Shown here in pieces: positions 1 to 5,715 of a stretch of DNA of 5,715 bases. The stretch is from contig JAFWKS010000301.1 in NCBI GenBank assembly GCA_017511325.1, forward strand, positions 1 through 5,715. Reading direction: 5' to 3'. Position 1 is the first letter of the stretch. Every line of letters begins with the position of its first letter. The position numbers were made by a program, and so were the translations under genes. The DNA is from Erysipelotrichaceae bacterium (GTDB lineage: Bacteria > Bacillota_I > Bacilli_A > Erysipelotrichales > Erysipelotrichaceae). The notes below the pieces were generated by a model, which searched no databases, was not told the DNA's origin, and saw only the letters and a program-made list of their open reading frames with translations.

Positions 1-1
1 C

Positions 2-1126
2 TATATCGACAGACGAAAAGCTGATACGATCAAATGGCAGCGGGGAAGAAAGCTGAACTGCCTGCCGATGTGGATCGCCGACATGGATTTCAAAGACGAT
101 GAAAGAGTCATTGAAAAGCTGAAGGAATTCATTGAAAAAGGCGATTACGGCTATGGCAATCTGTCAGAAGACTACTATGACGTTTTCATCAGCTGGCACA
201 AAAGAAGAAACGATGTTGAGTATAAAAGAGAGACGATCCGATTCTCCAAGGGTGCTGTTGATGCCATGTATCAGGTGATATATGCCTTGACCAATGAAGG
301 CGATGGCATATTGATCAACACACCTCTATACCCTCCTTTCAAGGCTTCCATAAAACAGTGCGCCAGGAAACCTGTCGAAGTAAGTATGATCGACAATGAC
401 GGATACTTCACTTTCGACTATAAGGCCATTGAAAGAAAATTCAAAAGCGGAAAGGTAAAGATGCTGATGCTGTGTTCACCGCACAACCCCGTCGGCCGCG
501 TTTTCAAAAAAGGCGAACTGGAAGAACTGTTTGACCTGTGTCACAGATATCATGTCCTGATCCTTTCTGATGAAGTGCATTCCGATATCATCATGCCGGA
601 TCAGAAATTCATTCCTGCTCTTTCCTTAAAGAAATATCAGAATGAGATGATCTCGCTTGTTGCCGCTTCAAAAAGCTTCTCACTGGCCGTCTTCTCTCAT
701 TGCCACGTGATAATACCGAACAGGAAGTTACTAAGAAAATTCATTTCCTACCAGCAAAAGCATCATACTGGATCGGTCAATGTATTCAATGCCCTTCCAA
801 CCTATTACAACTATATCTACGGTGAGCAATGGCTGGATTCACTGTGCAATGTCGTATTTGAAAACTATCAGTATTTCTATAAGGAGCTGAGTTCATACTT
901 TGAAATAAGCAACCTGGAGGGTTCATATCTGATCTTCGTCAATATTGGAAAATACAACAAAGATAAATCTGCCGCAAAATATCTTATCGATAAGTGTAAA
1001 CTCCTGTGCAATGAAGGAGAAACCTTCAATGAAGACTACAACGATTGGGTCAGGATCAATCTTGCCACTTCGATGAAAAACATAAAGAAAGCCGTCACGG
1101 CACTGAAAGGAATTATTGAACAATGA
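2..1126 (+). CDS. MalY/PatB-family PLP-dependent C-S lyase (5' partial)
   Basis: Fold-type I PLP enzyme of the MalY/PatB group, whose known members are cystathionine or cysteine beta-lyases releasing pyruvate, ammonia and a thiol in the cytosol. The open frame runs back to base 2, through YIDRRKADTIKWQ, to the family's LPMWIADMDF block, so the ATG at 68 is internal and only about ten N-terminal residues should be missing. Visible landmarks are GYG near 149-157, TPLYPPF, SPHNPVGR (cofactor-ring Asn codon at 485), SDEVHSD (Asp codon at 569, pairing with the pyridine nitrogen), the Schiff-base lysine in AASKSFSLA (codon at 671) and the carboxylate-binding Arg in VRINLA (codon at 1052). All key residues are present, so the enzyme should be active. 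Its stop overlaps the next start by 4 bases. The family is clear; the exact substrate is not, and E. coli MalY also acts as a regulator of the maltose system. Confidence 0.9.
   Translation, partial: YIDRRKADTIKWQRGRKLNCLPMWIADMDFKDDERVIEKLKEFIEKGDYGYGNLSEDYYDVFISWHKRRNDVEYKRETIRFSKGAVDAMYQVIYALTNEGDGILINTPLYPPFKASIKQCARKPVEVSMIDNDGYFTFDYKAIERKFKSGKVKMLMLCSPHNPVGRVFKKGELEELFDLCHRYHVLILSDEVHSDIIMPDQKFIPALSLKKYQNEMISLVAASKSFSLAVFSHCHVIIPNRKLLRKFISYQQKHHTGSVNVFNALPTYYNYIYGEQWLDSLCNVVFENYQYFYKELSSYFEISNLEGSYLIFVNIGKYNKDKSAAKYLIDKCKLLCNEGETFNEDYNDWVRINLATSMKNIKKAVTALKGIIEQ
1106..1111 (+). promoter_or_regulatory. Ribosome binding site of the aldo/keto reductase
   Basis: AAAGGA lies 11 bases before the ATG at 1123, inside the last codons of the lyase gene. 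With the ATGA overlap it supports this start and suggests translational coupling. Confidence 0.6.
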
Positions 1127-2301
1127 ACTATTTTAACTTCAAGGACATCAGATTATCAAAGCTGGGCTTAGGATGCATGAGACTGCCGGTCAAGGAAGAC
1201 AAGAGCATCGATGAAGATGAAGTATTCGCGATGGTCGATTATGCCATCGAAAGCGGCATCAACTATTTCGATACAGCTTATCCATATCACGAAGGAAAAT
1301 CCGAGATAGTCATCGGCAAGGCTTTAAAAAGATATCCGCGTGACTCATATTATCTGGCTGACAAATATCCGGGTCACCAGATCGCCAGCGAGTATCATCC
1401 TGATGAGATCTTTGAAAAACAGCTCAAGAAAGTCGGAGTAGATCACTTTGATTTCTACCTTCTGCATAATGTTTATGAAAACTCCATGACTGTCTATGAA
1501 GATCCTAAATGGGGCATCATCGATTACTTTGTAAAGCAGAAAGAAGCAGGAAGGATCAGATATCTTGGTTTCTCAAGCCATGCCAAGGCAGAAAATCTTG
1601 AAAAGTTCCTGGACAGACATCCGGGCCTGTTCGACTTCTGCCAGATCCAGCTGAATTATCTTGACTGGACATTGCAGGAAGCGGAAAAGAAAGTTGAACT
1701 GCTCAACAGCAGAAATCTGCCATTCATGGTCATGGAACCTGTAAGAGGCGGTAAACTGGCAAATCTGAACGATGAAGATCTCGAAAAGCTGAAACAGTTA
1801 CGACCTGATGATACAGCCGTTGACTGGGCTTTCAATTTCCTTTTAAGCAAGAAGGGGCATGCCGTCATTCTTTCCGGAATGTCAAATATGAAACAGCTTA
1901 AGGAAAATATCGAAACATTCAACAGAAACGATCCGCTTGATGAAAAGGAAACACAGCTGATCCTGCAGATAGCAGAAAAGCTCAAGGATTCAATCCCTTG
2001 TACAAAATGTCGTTACTGTACCGAAGGCTGTCCAATGTCCATCAGCATCCCGGAGATGATCGCGACCTACAACGAGATCAAAACGATGCCTAGCACCAAT
2101 GCAATCATGTGGCTGGATACAGTCGATCCAAGCAGTCTGCCATCAGCCTGCATCGGATGCGGAGCTTGCGCATCGATCTGCCCACAGAACATCGACATCC
2201 CGTTCATCATGAAAGACATGACCAGGATCATCGAAACGATCCCTTCCTGGAAAGAGATCTCAAGACAAAGAGAAGAGGCAGCAAAAAAGGCGGATCAGTG
2301 A
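1123..2301 (+). CDS. Aldo/keto reductase with C-terminal two-[4Fe-4S] ferredoxin domain
   Basis: 392-residue cytosolic oxidoreductase of the COG1453 type. Residues 1 to about 285 form an aldo/keto reductase barrel opening with LSKLGLGCMRLP. The catalytic tetrad is readable as D50 and Y55 (FDTAYPY), K81 (ADKYPG) and H115 (YLLHNV). Later blocks include GFSSH, QIQLNYLDW, MEPVRGGKL and ILSGMSN. The C-terminal part carries two CxxCxxCxxxCP motifs, C293/C296/C299/C303 and C343/C346/C349/C353, the pattern for two [4Fe-4S] clusters. The usual reductase couples NAD(P)H to a carbonyl; the clusters suggest electron exchange with another donor or acceptor, but the substrate is unknown for most of this group. 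The gene starts inside the lyase stop (ATGA), so the two are probably co-translated. Its final codons form the left arm of a terminator and its TGA lies in the hairpin loop. Length and motifs are complete. Confidence 0.93.
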   Translation: MNYFNFKDIRLSKLGLGCMRLPVKEDKSIDEDEVFAMVDYAIESGINYFDTAYPYHEGKSEIVIGKALKRYPRDSYYLADKYPGHQIASEYHPDEIFEKQLKKVGVDHFDFYLLHNVYENSMTVYEDPKWGIIDYFVKQKEAGRIRYLGFSSHAKAENLEKFLDRHPGLFDFCQIQLNYLDWTLQEAEKKVELLNSRNLPFMVMEPVRGGKLANLNDEDLEKLKQLRPDDTAVDWAFNFLLSKKGHAVILSGMSNMKQLKENIETFNRNDPLDEKETQLILQIAEKLKDSIPCTKCRYCTEGCPMSISIPEMIATYNEIKTMPSTNAIMWLDTVDPSSLPSACIGCGACASICPQNIDIPFIMKDMTRIIETIPSWKEISRQREEAAKKADQ

Positions 2302-2317
2302 TGATCTCGCCTTTTTT
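2283..2317. terminator. Probable bidirectional intrinsic terminator between convergent genes
   Basis: Six A, GGCG and GATCA (2283-2297) pair with TGATC, a one-base T bulge, CGCC and six T (2302-2317), around the loop GTGA. On the plus strand the reductase stop TGA (2299-2301) sits in the loop and the T-run gives a U-tract. On the minus strand the same inverted repeat also ends in six T, beginning 12 bases past the stop of the YwaF-like gene at 2330. One element can therefore serve both converging units. Folding energy was not calculated. Confidence 0.88.
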
Positions 2318-2329
2318 CTTTTGAATGAT

Positions 2330-3097
2330 CTATTTTTCTTTATTCTTTCTTATCAGAGGATAGAAACACAGCCAGGTTAAGACGATAGATAGAACCGTTA
2401 TTATCGCCATATAGATATACCAGTGCTTCATCGTGGTCATCGGGATGTTCAGCGGATTGTTGTAGGTAAAGAAGAAATTCGGCCAGAAATCTACACTTAT
2501 CAGCTTGCCGTCAACATAGGTCGGTGAAGCAAAGATCGAGTTGACATAGATCGAGGCGAAAGCCATGAGGAACAGATACTTCATCGCATCAAAATAATGT
2601 CTTCTTTCCCATTTGATCTCTTTGGACATGACGATGAAAGCTGAAAGAGAACCGATCATCGTATGGTAGATGAAAAACTGATAGGCCATCGGATGAGTAA
2701 AGGCCTGATCAACACTGATACTGGTAGTAAAGATCGAAGGCATGGCCAGTGCCAGCAGGGAACCATACAGGCATGTCGGATAAAGATATGCCAGAAGCTT
2801 CTCCCTCGTCTTCATGTTCTCGGTATGACGAGCCCAGTAGATGAGGATGATGTCGATCGAACACATATGCAAAGGCAGATGGTTAAGCGGCAGATACGGT
2901 CTCATGATCGTGCCATTGGATGATGGAACCATCTCCAGAACGCTCAAGACCTTGGTGATCTCCGACATGGTGCAGATCAAAAGACAGATATCCAGAACTC
3001 TGTTCAAACTTGGCTTTTTCTTTTTATACAGTGTGATAGCTGAAAAAAACAAAACGATACATATGCCTAACCAGATGAAATGTTGTACAGAAAACAT
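2330..3097 (-). CDS. YwaF/TIGR02206-like integral membrane protein
   Basis: 255-residue polytopic membrane protein. Hydrophobic segments lie at about residues 7-24, 33-52, 70-89, 103-121, 138-157, 171-190 and 227-247, giving roughly seven spans. They are separated by basic loops such as KKKKPS (25-30) and end in the charged tail RKNKEK, probably cytoplasmic. The block HLPLHMCSIDI (73-83) and the conserved-looking histidine in FFIYHTMIG (H145) resemble the YwaF/TIGR02206 family, which I recall as distantly related to eukaryotic TMEM164. No biochemical role is established for the bacterial members. The ATG start is supported by AAAGGGG 9 bases upstream. A promoter in the 61-base gap after the grpB-like gene suggests independent transcription, with termination at the shared hairpin. 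The membrane nature is certain; the family name rests on motif memory. Confidence 0.78.
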   Translation of the reverse strand: MFSVQHFIWLGICIVLFFSAITLYKKKKPSLNRVLDICLLICTMSEITKVLSVLEMVPSSNGTIMRPYLPLNHLPLHMCSIDIILIYWARHTENMKTREKLLAYLYPTCLYGSLLALAMPSIFTTSISVDQAFTHPMAYQFFIYHTMIGSLSAFIVMSKEIKWERRHYFDAMKYLFLMAFASIYVNSIFASPTYVDGKLISVDFWPNFFFTYNNPLNIPMTTMKHWYIYMAIITVLSIVLTWLCFYPLIRKNKEK

Positions 3098-3106
3098 AAA
3101 ATTATT

Positions 3107-3113
3107 CCCCTTT
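3107..3113 (-). promoter_or_regulatory. Ribosome binding site of the YwaF-like gene
   Basis: AAAGGGG on the minus strand, 9 bases before the ATG at 3097. It fixes the start of the membrane-protein gene. Confidence 0.75.
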
Positions 3114-3126
3114 GTTCCTAATAATT

Positions 3127-3155
3127 ATTATAATCTTAGAAAATTCAATTCTAAA
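3127..3155 (-). promoter_or_regulatory. Sigma-70/SigA-type promoter of the YwaF-like gene
   Basis: On the minus strand TTTAGA (3150-3155) and a perfect TATAAT (3127-3132) are separated by 17 bases in an AT-rich gap. The expected start of transcription near 3120 would give a short leader of about 23 bases holding the AAAGGGG site. The -35 matches the consensus at four of six bases. It begins a few bases after the grpB-like stop codon. Confidence 0.65.
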
Positions 3156-3158
3156 ACA

Positions 3159-3704
3159 CTATTTTGAATCCTCTTCTCTCCATTTCTTTGCTTCTATAAG
3201 CAGTTTTGCGATAAATCCACTCTTAGCTTCCGTATAGGACTTCCTATCAGTCGGATAGATTTCTGCGAGTTCTTCCTTTAATGATTCGTATCGTTTGGCT
3301 ATCTCTTCATTTGAATCAAGATAATCCCGGAAATCAAGATAGTTGTTCCATTGCTTCGAATTATACAAAACGACATGGATATGGTGAGTGATGAAATCCC
3401 TGTTTAGATCTCCTCTTACATAAAGCAGCTGTTCAGGCCTTTCGTCCTGTCTCAGGATAAAACCTTCCTTTTTGAGCTGATCATCTTTTTCGAGGATCTT
3501 TTCAAAATCATCAGTTCCGATCACGATATCGATTATGGGTTTGGCCTTGATCGAACTGACAGCTGTACTTCCGACATGTTCGATCTTCTTTGCTGCACCT
3601 TCAAGGATCCTGGAAAGAGAAAAGATCGTCTCTTCAGCGTTTCTTGTCCAGGATGGCTGATGTTTCTCAAGGCGGACAGTTCCCCTTCTTAATCCTGTTT
3701 TCAC
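3159..3704 (-). CDS. GrpB family protein (UPF0157), nucleotidyltransferase-like
   Basis: 181-residue soluble protein of the GrpB/UPF0157 family, which shares the nucleotidyltransferase fold; its physiological role is not settled. The opening LRRGTVRLEKHQPSW matches the usual N-terminus. The family signature EHVGSTAVSSIKAKPIIDI spans residues 42-60, followed by HHIHVVLY (107-114), FRDYL (125-129) and a basic helical C-terminus. Length is normal. The start must be the GTG at 3704: an in-frame TAG lies at 3714-3716 and the reading frame contains no ATG at all. There is no Shine-Dalgarno sequence in front of it, though a purine stretch including AAGAAGGGGAA falls inside codons 5-9. It begins 26 bases after the binding-protein stop, beyond a terminator, so it is probably a separate transcription unit. 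Confidence 0.9.
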   Translation of the reverse strand: MKTGLRRGTVRLEKHQPSWTRNAEETIFSLSRILEGAAKKIEHVGSTAVSSIKAKPIIDIVIGTDDFEKILEKDDQLKKEGFILRQDERPEQLLYVRGDLNRDFITHHIHVVLYNSKQWNNYLDFRDYLDSNEEIAKRYESLKEELAEIYPTDRKSYTEAKSGFIAKLLIEAKKWREEDSK

Positions 3705-3710
3705 GTTTTT

Positions 3711-3719
3711 ATTCTAACA
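3711..3719 (-). promoter_or_regulatory. Candidate extended -10 promoter of the grpB-like gene
   Basis: TGTTAGAAT on the minus strand fits an extended -10 (TGnTATAAT, one mismatch in the hexamer). No recognisable -35 lies 16-18 bases upstream, where the terminator stem sits. The predicted transcription start, about 7 bases downstream, falls at or next to the GTG at 3704. Confidence 0.45.
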
Positions 3720-3742
3720 AAAAAGCAGGATCAGTCCTGCTT
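3719..3742 (-). terminator. Intrinsic terminator of the ABC transporter operon
   Basis: On the minus strand AAGCAGGA (3735-3742), loop CTGA (3731-3734) and TCCTGCTT (3723-3730) form a perfect 8-base-pair stem continuing into a run of six T (down to 3719). The binding-protein stop TGA lies in the loop, so the stem begins inside the gene's last codons. Confidence 0.88.
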
Positions 3743-4528
3743 AGTTGTGATATCTGTACCGAAGTATTTTTCTGACAGAGTCTTAAGAGTTCCGTCTGCT
3801 CTGGCCTGAGCGATCGCTTCATTGACGACTTTAACCAGTTCGCTTGAACCTTTCTTCATCGGGATCGCAATGTCCTGAGTGATCCCGGTATAGCAGGCGA
3901 TCTTGATCTCATTATCGCCGGTCGTCTTGATGTAGTCACCATATACTACTTCAGCATTCAACGTCGCATCGATACGGCCCTGTTTCAATAGTTCAATGGT
4001 CTGAGTAAGATCATCGACAGGCTGTACTTTCGCACCATACTTTTCAGCGATAGCGGCATAAGTTGAAGAGATCGTATTGGCTGTAGTCTTGTCTTTAAGA
4101 TCTTCAAGTGACTTGATGTCTTCATTGTCAGCTCTTACCATAACGACTGATCTGTCATAGGCATACGCATCAGAGAAATCATAAGTCTCTTTTCTTTCAT
4201 CCGTAGCTCCGACACCGTTTACCAGCATGTCGTATCTTCCCGAAGCCACGCCCATCAGCAGGCCATCCCATTCGCCTTCGACATATTCAACGTCAACGCC
4301 TATGTAGTCAGCGACATACTTGGCAACTTCTACATCAAAGCCGACCAGTTCACCCTGTTCGTTATGATAAGTGAACGGCTGCCATGTGCCTTCCATCGCT
4401 ACGACGATCTTGCCTTTTTCTTTGATGAGATCGAGTTCAGATTTAGCTGTTTCGTTTCCACCCGCATCTTTGCCTGAGCAGGCGCATAGGACAATTAAAG
4501 TCAATAATACCGCAATAATCTTTTTCAT
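3731..4528 (-). CDS. Amino-acid ABC transporter substrate-binding lipoprotein, probably cystine
   Basis: 265-residue extracellular family 3 solute-binding protein that delivers a polar amino acid to the importer encoded just upstream. Residues 1-16 are a lipoprotein signal peptide (MKKI basic start, hydrophobic core) ending in the lipobox LCAC, with C17 the expected lipidated residue that anchors it to the membrane. The mature part has GTWQPFTYH (47-55), the family signature GFDVEVA (63-69), the hinge-region block ATDERKETYDFSDAY (108-122), DATLN (187-191) and a C-terminal ADGTLKTLSEKYFG. EGTWxPFTYH, DATLN and ADGTLKxLxxxxFGxDI recall the cystine-binding protein FliY/TcyJ, so L-cystine is the best guess; glutamine or another polar amino acid is possible. 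Its start overlaps the ATPase stop by ATGA, and its own stop sits in the terminator loop. Confidence 0.93.
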   Translation of the reverse strand: MKKIIAVLLTLIVLCACSGKDAGGNETAKSELDLIKEKGKIVVAMEGTWQPFTYHNEQGELVGFDVEVAKYVADYIGVDVEYVEGEWDGLLMGVASGRYDMLVNGVGATDERKETYDFSDAYAYDRSVVMVRADNEDIKSLEDLKDKTTANTISSTYAAIAEKYGAKVQPVDDLTQTIELLKQGRIDATLNAEVVYGDYIKTTGDNEIKIACYTGITQDIAIPMKKGSSELVKVVNEAIAQARADGTLKTLSEKYFGTDITTKQD

Positions 4529-5274
4529 TTCTGTTCTCCTTTTTGTTCTATACTCTTGATAAAGTTCTTTATTCTTTCATTTTTCTGTTCATTGAAGAAA
4601 ACATCAGTCGGCATCGAAGCCAGGATGTTTCCGTTGTCCATGAAGATGACTCTATTGGAAACGTGTTTCGCAAAGTTCATCTCATGAGTCACCACCAGCA
4701 TCGTCATCTCTTCATCAGCAAGTTCCTTGATGACACTGAGCACTTCACCGATCAGTTCCGGATCAAGAGCACTCGTCGGTTCATCAAAATAGATTATCTC
4801 CGGATCGGTAGCCAGGGCTCTGGCAATACCGACACGCTGCTGCTGACCGCCGGAAAGCTGGTTGGGATAGGCATCATATTTGTCTGAAAGTCCCACCTTG
4901 TCAAGCAGGTTCCTTCCTATCTCCATAGCCTTCTGCTTATCCATTTTCCTCGCAACCGTCAATCCAAGCGTCACATTTTCCAGCGCCGTCTTGTTGGAAA
5001 ACAGATTGAACTGCTGAAAGACAAACGAAGTCTTGTTTCTGATCTCGTGGATCGTCCTGTTTGAAGCTGCATGCATATCGATCTTTTCACCATCAAAGAT
5101 CATCTCTCCTTCATCTGCCCTCTCCAGGAAATTGAGACAGCGAAGAAGTGTAGTCTTGCCCGAACCTGAAGGTCCATGGATCGCTACGACATCACCTTTT
5201 TCAATATTGAGATCAAGACCTTTGAGTACCTCAAAATCACCAAAACTCTTTTTAATTCCTTTGATTTCGATCAT
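4525..5274 (-). CDS. Polar amino-acid ABC transporter ATP-binding protein
   Basis: 249-residue cytoplasmic ATPase of the GlnQ/TcyC-type polar amino-acid uptake family, powering the adjacent permease as a dimer. All nucleotide-binding elements are intact: Walker A GPSGSGKT (34-41), Q-loop FVFQQFN (84-90), ABC signature LSGGQQQR (140-147), Walker B IIYFDE (160-165) with the following D-loop SALD, and switch histidine H197 in VVTHEM. Length is normal for the family. The ATG at 5274 overlaps the permease stop by 4 bases (ATGA, 5271-5274) and has AGAGGTGA 6 bases upstream; the stop overlaps the binding-protein start in the same way. The tight coupling indicates one importer complex expressed from a promoter beyond the right edge. 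Probably cystine-specific by association with the binding protein. Confidence 0.95.
   Translation of the reverse strand: MIEIKGIKKSFGDFEVLKGLDLNIEKGDVVAIHGPSGSGKTTLLRCLNFLERADEGEMIFDGEKIDMHAASNRTIHEIRNKTSFVFQQFNLFSNKTALENVTLGLTVARKMDKQKAMEIGRNLLDKVGLSDKYDAYPNQLSGGQQQRVGIARALATDPEIIYFDEPTSALDPELIGEVLSVIKELADEEMTMLVVTHEMNFAKHVSNRVIFMDNGNILASMPTDVFFNEQKNERIKNFIKSIEQKGEQK
4536..4542 (-). promoter_or_regulatory. Ribosome binding site of the substrate-binding protein
   Basis: AAAGGAG on the minus strand, 7 bases before the ATG at 4528 and embedded in the ATPase's last codons. It is a near-consensus site that can load ribosomes independently of coupling, in keeping with the higher demand for a binding protein. 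Confidence 0.75.
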
Positions 5275-5715
5275 CGATGGTCACCTCTGGCATTTAATCT
5301 TCTTTCAATATATGTCTGCAGTCTGGTAAGAACTGTTGAAAACATCAGGTAGATGAACGCAAGTTCCAGATATAGAGCCAAAGCTTCATATGTCCTGGCA
5401 ACGATCTGCTGTGTGACCATAAACATCTCCATGACGGTGATGTTTGCGGTAAGCGAAGTGCTCTTGACCATGGCGATCAAGCCATTAGCTAAAGACGGGA
5501 AAGCCATCCTCAAAGCCTGCGGCAGAACGATGTGCCACATGATCTGAATGAAATTCAAGCCTGAACAGTAGCCGGCTTCGATCTGACCTTTCGGCACGGA
5601 CTCCAAGGCGCCTCTGATCGTTTCTGCCGAATAGGCTCCTTCATTTATGGAAAAGACCACCACAGCCGCCGGGAACGGATCGATGATGACGCCGACACTA
5701 GGCAGACCATAGAAG
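5271..5715 (-). CDS. Polar amino-acid ABC transporter permease (5' partial)
   Basis: C-terminal 147 or so residues of a His/Glu/Gln/Arg/opine-type membrane permease; the frame stays open to the right edge, so a start near 5663 would be artificial. Families of this type usually have about 215-230 residues, leaving roughly 70-80 off the window. The visible part begins FYGLPSVGVIIDPFPAAV, continues into INEGAYSAETIRGALESVP, typical of this family, and contains the cytoplasmic EAA-like loop (EAGYCSG to VLPQA) that docks on the ATPase. SLTANITVMEM and a final hydrophobic segment (ALALYLELAFIYLMFS) precede the basic tail RLNARGDHR. Stop and ATPase start share ATGA. It forms the membrane channel of the same importer. 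Substrate is inferred only through the binding protein. Confidence 0.92.
   Translation of the reverse strand, partial: FYGLPSVGVIIDPFPAAVVVFSINEGAYSAETIRGALESVPKGQIEAGYCSGLNFIQIMWHIVLPQALRMAFPSLANGLIAMVKSTSLTANITVMEMFMVTQQIVARTYEALALYLELAFIYLMFSTVLTRLQTYIERRLNARGDHR
5281..5288 (-). promoter_or_regulatory. Ribosome binding site of the ATPase gene
   Basis: AGAGGTGA on the minus strand, 6 bases before the ATG at 5274, inside the permease's last codons. It supports the ATGA-overlap start over any downstream one. Confidence 0.6.

Noticed and set aside
68..70. ATG at 68 as the true start of the lyase
   Set aside because: The frame is open to the left edge and the preceding residues (YIDRRKADTIKWQ, then LP) match the family's conserved N-terminus, so the start lies outside the window.
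1656..1985. 109-residue minus-strand frame opposite the reductase gene
   Set aside because: Serine- and phenylalanine-rich low-complexity translation, typical of the antisense of a lysine/glutamate-rich gene; no ribosome binding site or family motif.
3133..3149. TTGAAT as the -35 of the YwaF-like promoter
   Set aside because: Only 10 bases separate it from TATAAT, too short; TTTAGA at 17 bases is the better partner.
2841..3167. 108-residue plus-strand frame opposite the YwaF-like gene and its promoter gap
   Set aside because: It runs antisense through a clear membrane-protein gene and across its promoter and ribosome binding site, with no recognisable domain.
4543..4887. 114-residue plus-strand frame opposite the ATPase gene
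   Set aside because: Antisense shadow of a fully conserved ABC ATPase; no motif of its own.
5033..5329. 98-residue plus-strand frame opposite the ATPase/permease junction
   Set aside because: It covers the Walker A region antisense and has no independent support.
5661..5663. GTG as the true start of the permease
   Set aside because: It lies within a conserved transmembrane segment, the upstream frame encodes more permease (FYGLPSVGVIIDPFPAAV), and the protein would be far too short.
1..5715. A defence system, mobile element, CRISPR array or novel multi-gene system
   Set aside because: Every gene belongs to a recognisable metabolic, transport or widespread uncharacterised family, and no terminal inverted repeats, direct-repeat arrays, recombinase or tRNA were seen on reading both strands.

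Overview
The window looks like ordinary chromosomal DNA from a low-to-moderate GC Gram-positive bacterium (Bacillota), probably a fermentative anaerobe. The signs are a lipoprotein-type solute-binding protein, AGGAG-type ribosome binding sites, 4-base ATGA start/stop overlaps, compact U-tract terminators, and an aldo/keto reductase carrying a two-cluster ferredoxin domain. An Erysipelotrichia- or Clostridia-like host is plausible, but I cannot assign it from this sequence alone. I saw no mobile element, CRISPR array, rRNA or tRNA.

Layout. On the plus strand (1-2301) a MalY/PatB-type PLP-dependent C-S lyase, missing only its extreme N-terminus at the window edge, is translationally coupled to an aldo/keto reductase-ferredoxin fusion. 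This unit ends in an intrinsic terminator (2283-2317) that is nearly symmetric and probably also serves the opposing unit. On the minus strand, read from right to left, there is a polar amino-acid ABC importer: permease (5' partial at the right edge), ATPase and lipoprotein binding protein. They are joined by two ATGA overlaps and closed by a terminator at 3719-3742. A GrpB-family (UPF0157) gene follows with an unusual GTG start, then a YwaF/TIGR02206-like multispanning membrane protein with its own promoter. The last gene converges on the reductase.

How the genes may work together. The binding protein most resembles cystine-binding proteins (FliY/TcyJ-like) as I recall their sequences. The plus-strand lyase belongs to a family that cleaves cystathionine or cysteine. 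Cystine import beside a C-S lyase suggests a sulfur amino-acid neighbourhood, but the two units are divided by unrelated genes on opposite strands, so this is inference. GrpB and the YwaF-like protein have no evident link to it.

The main points for a second look are regulatory. Both intrinsic terminators carry the stop codon of the gene they terminate in the hairpin loop. The grpB-like gene appears to start at a GTG with no Shine-Dalgarno sequence, directly behind an extended -10 element that touches the upstream terminator's U-tract, so its mRNA may be leaderless. I found no convincing undescribed system.
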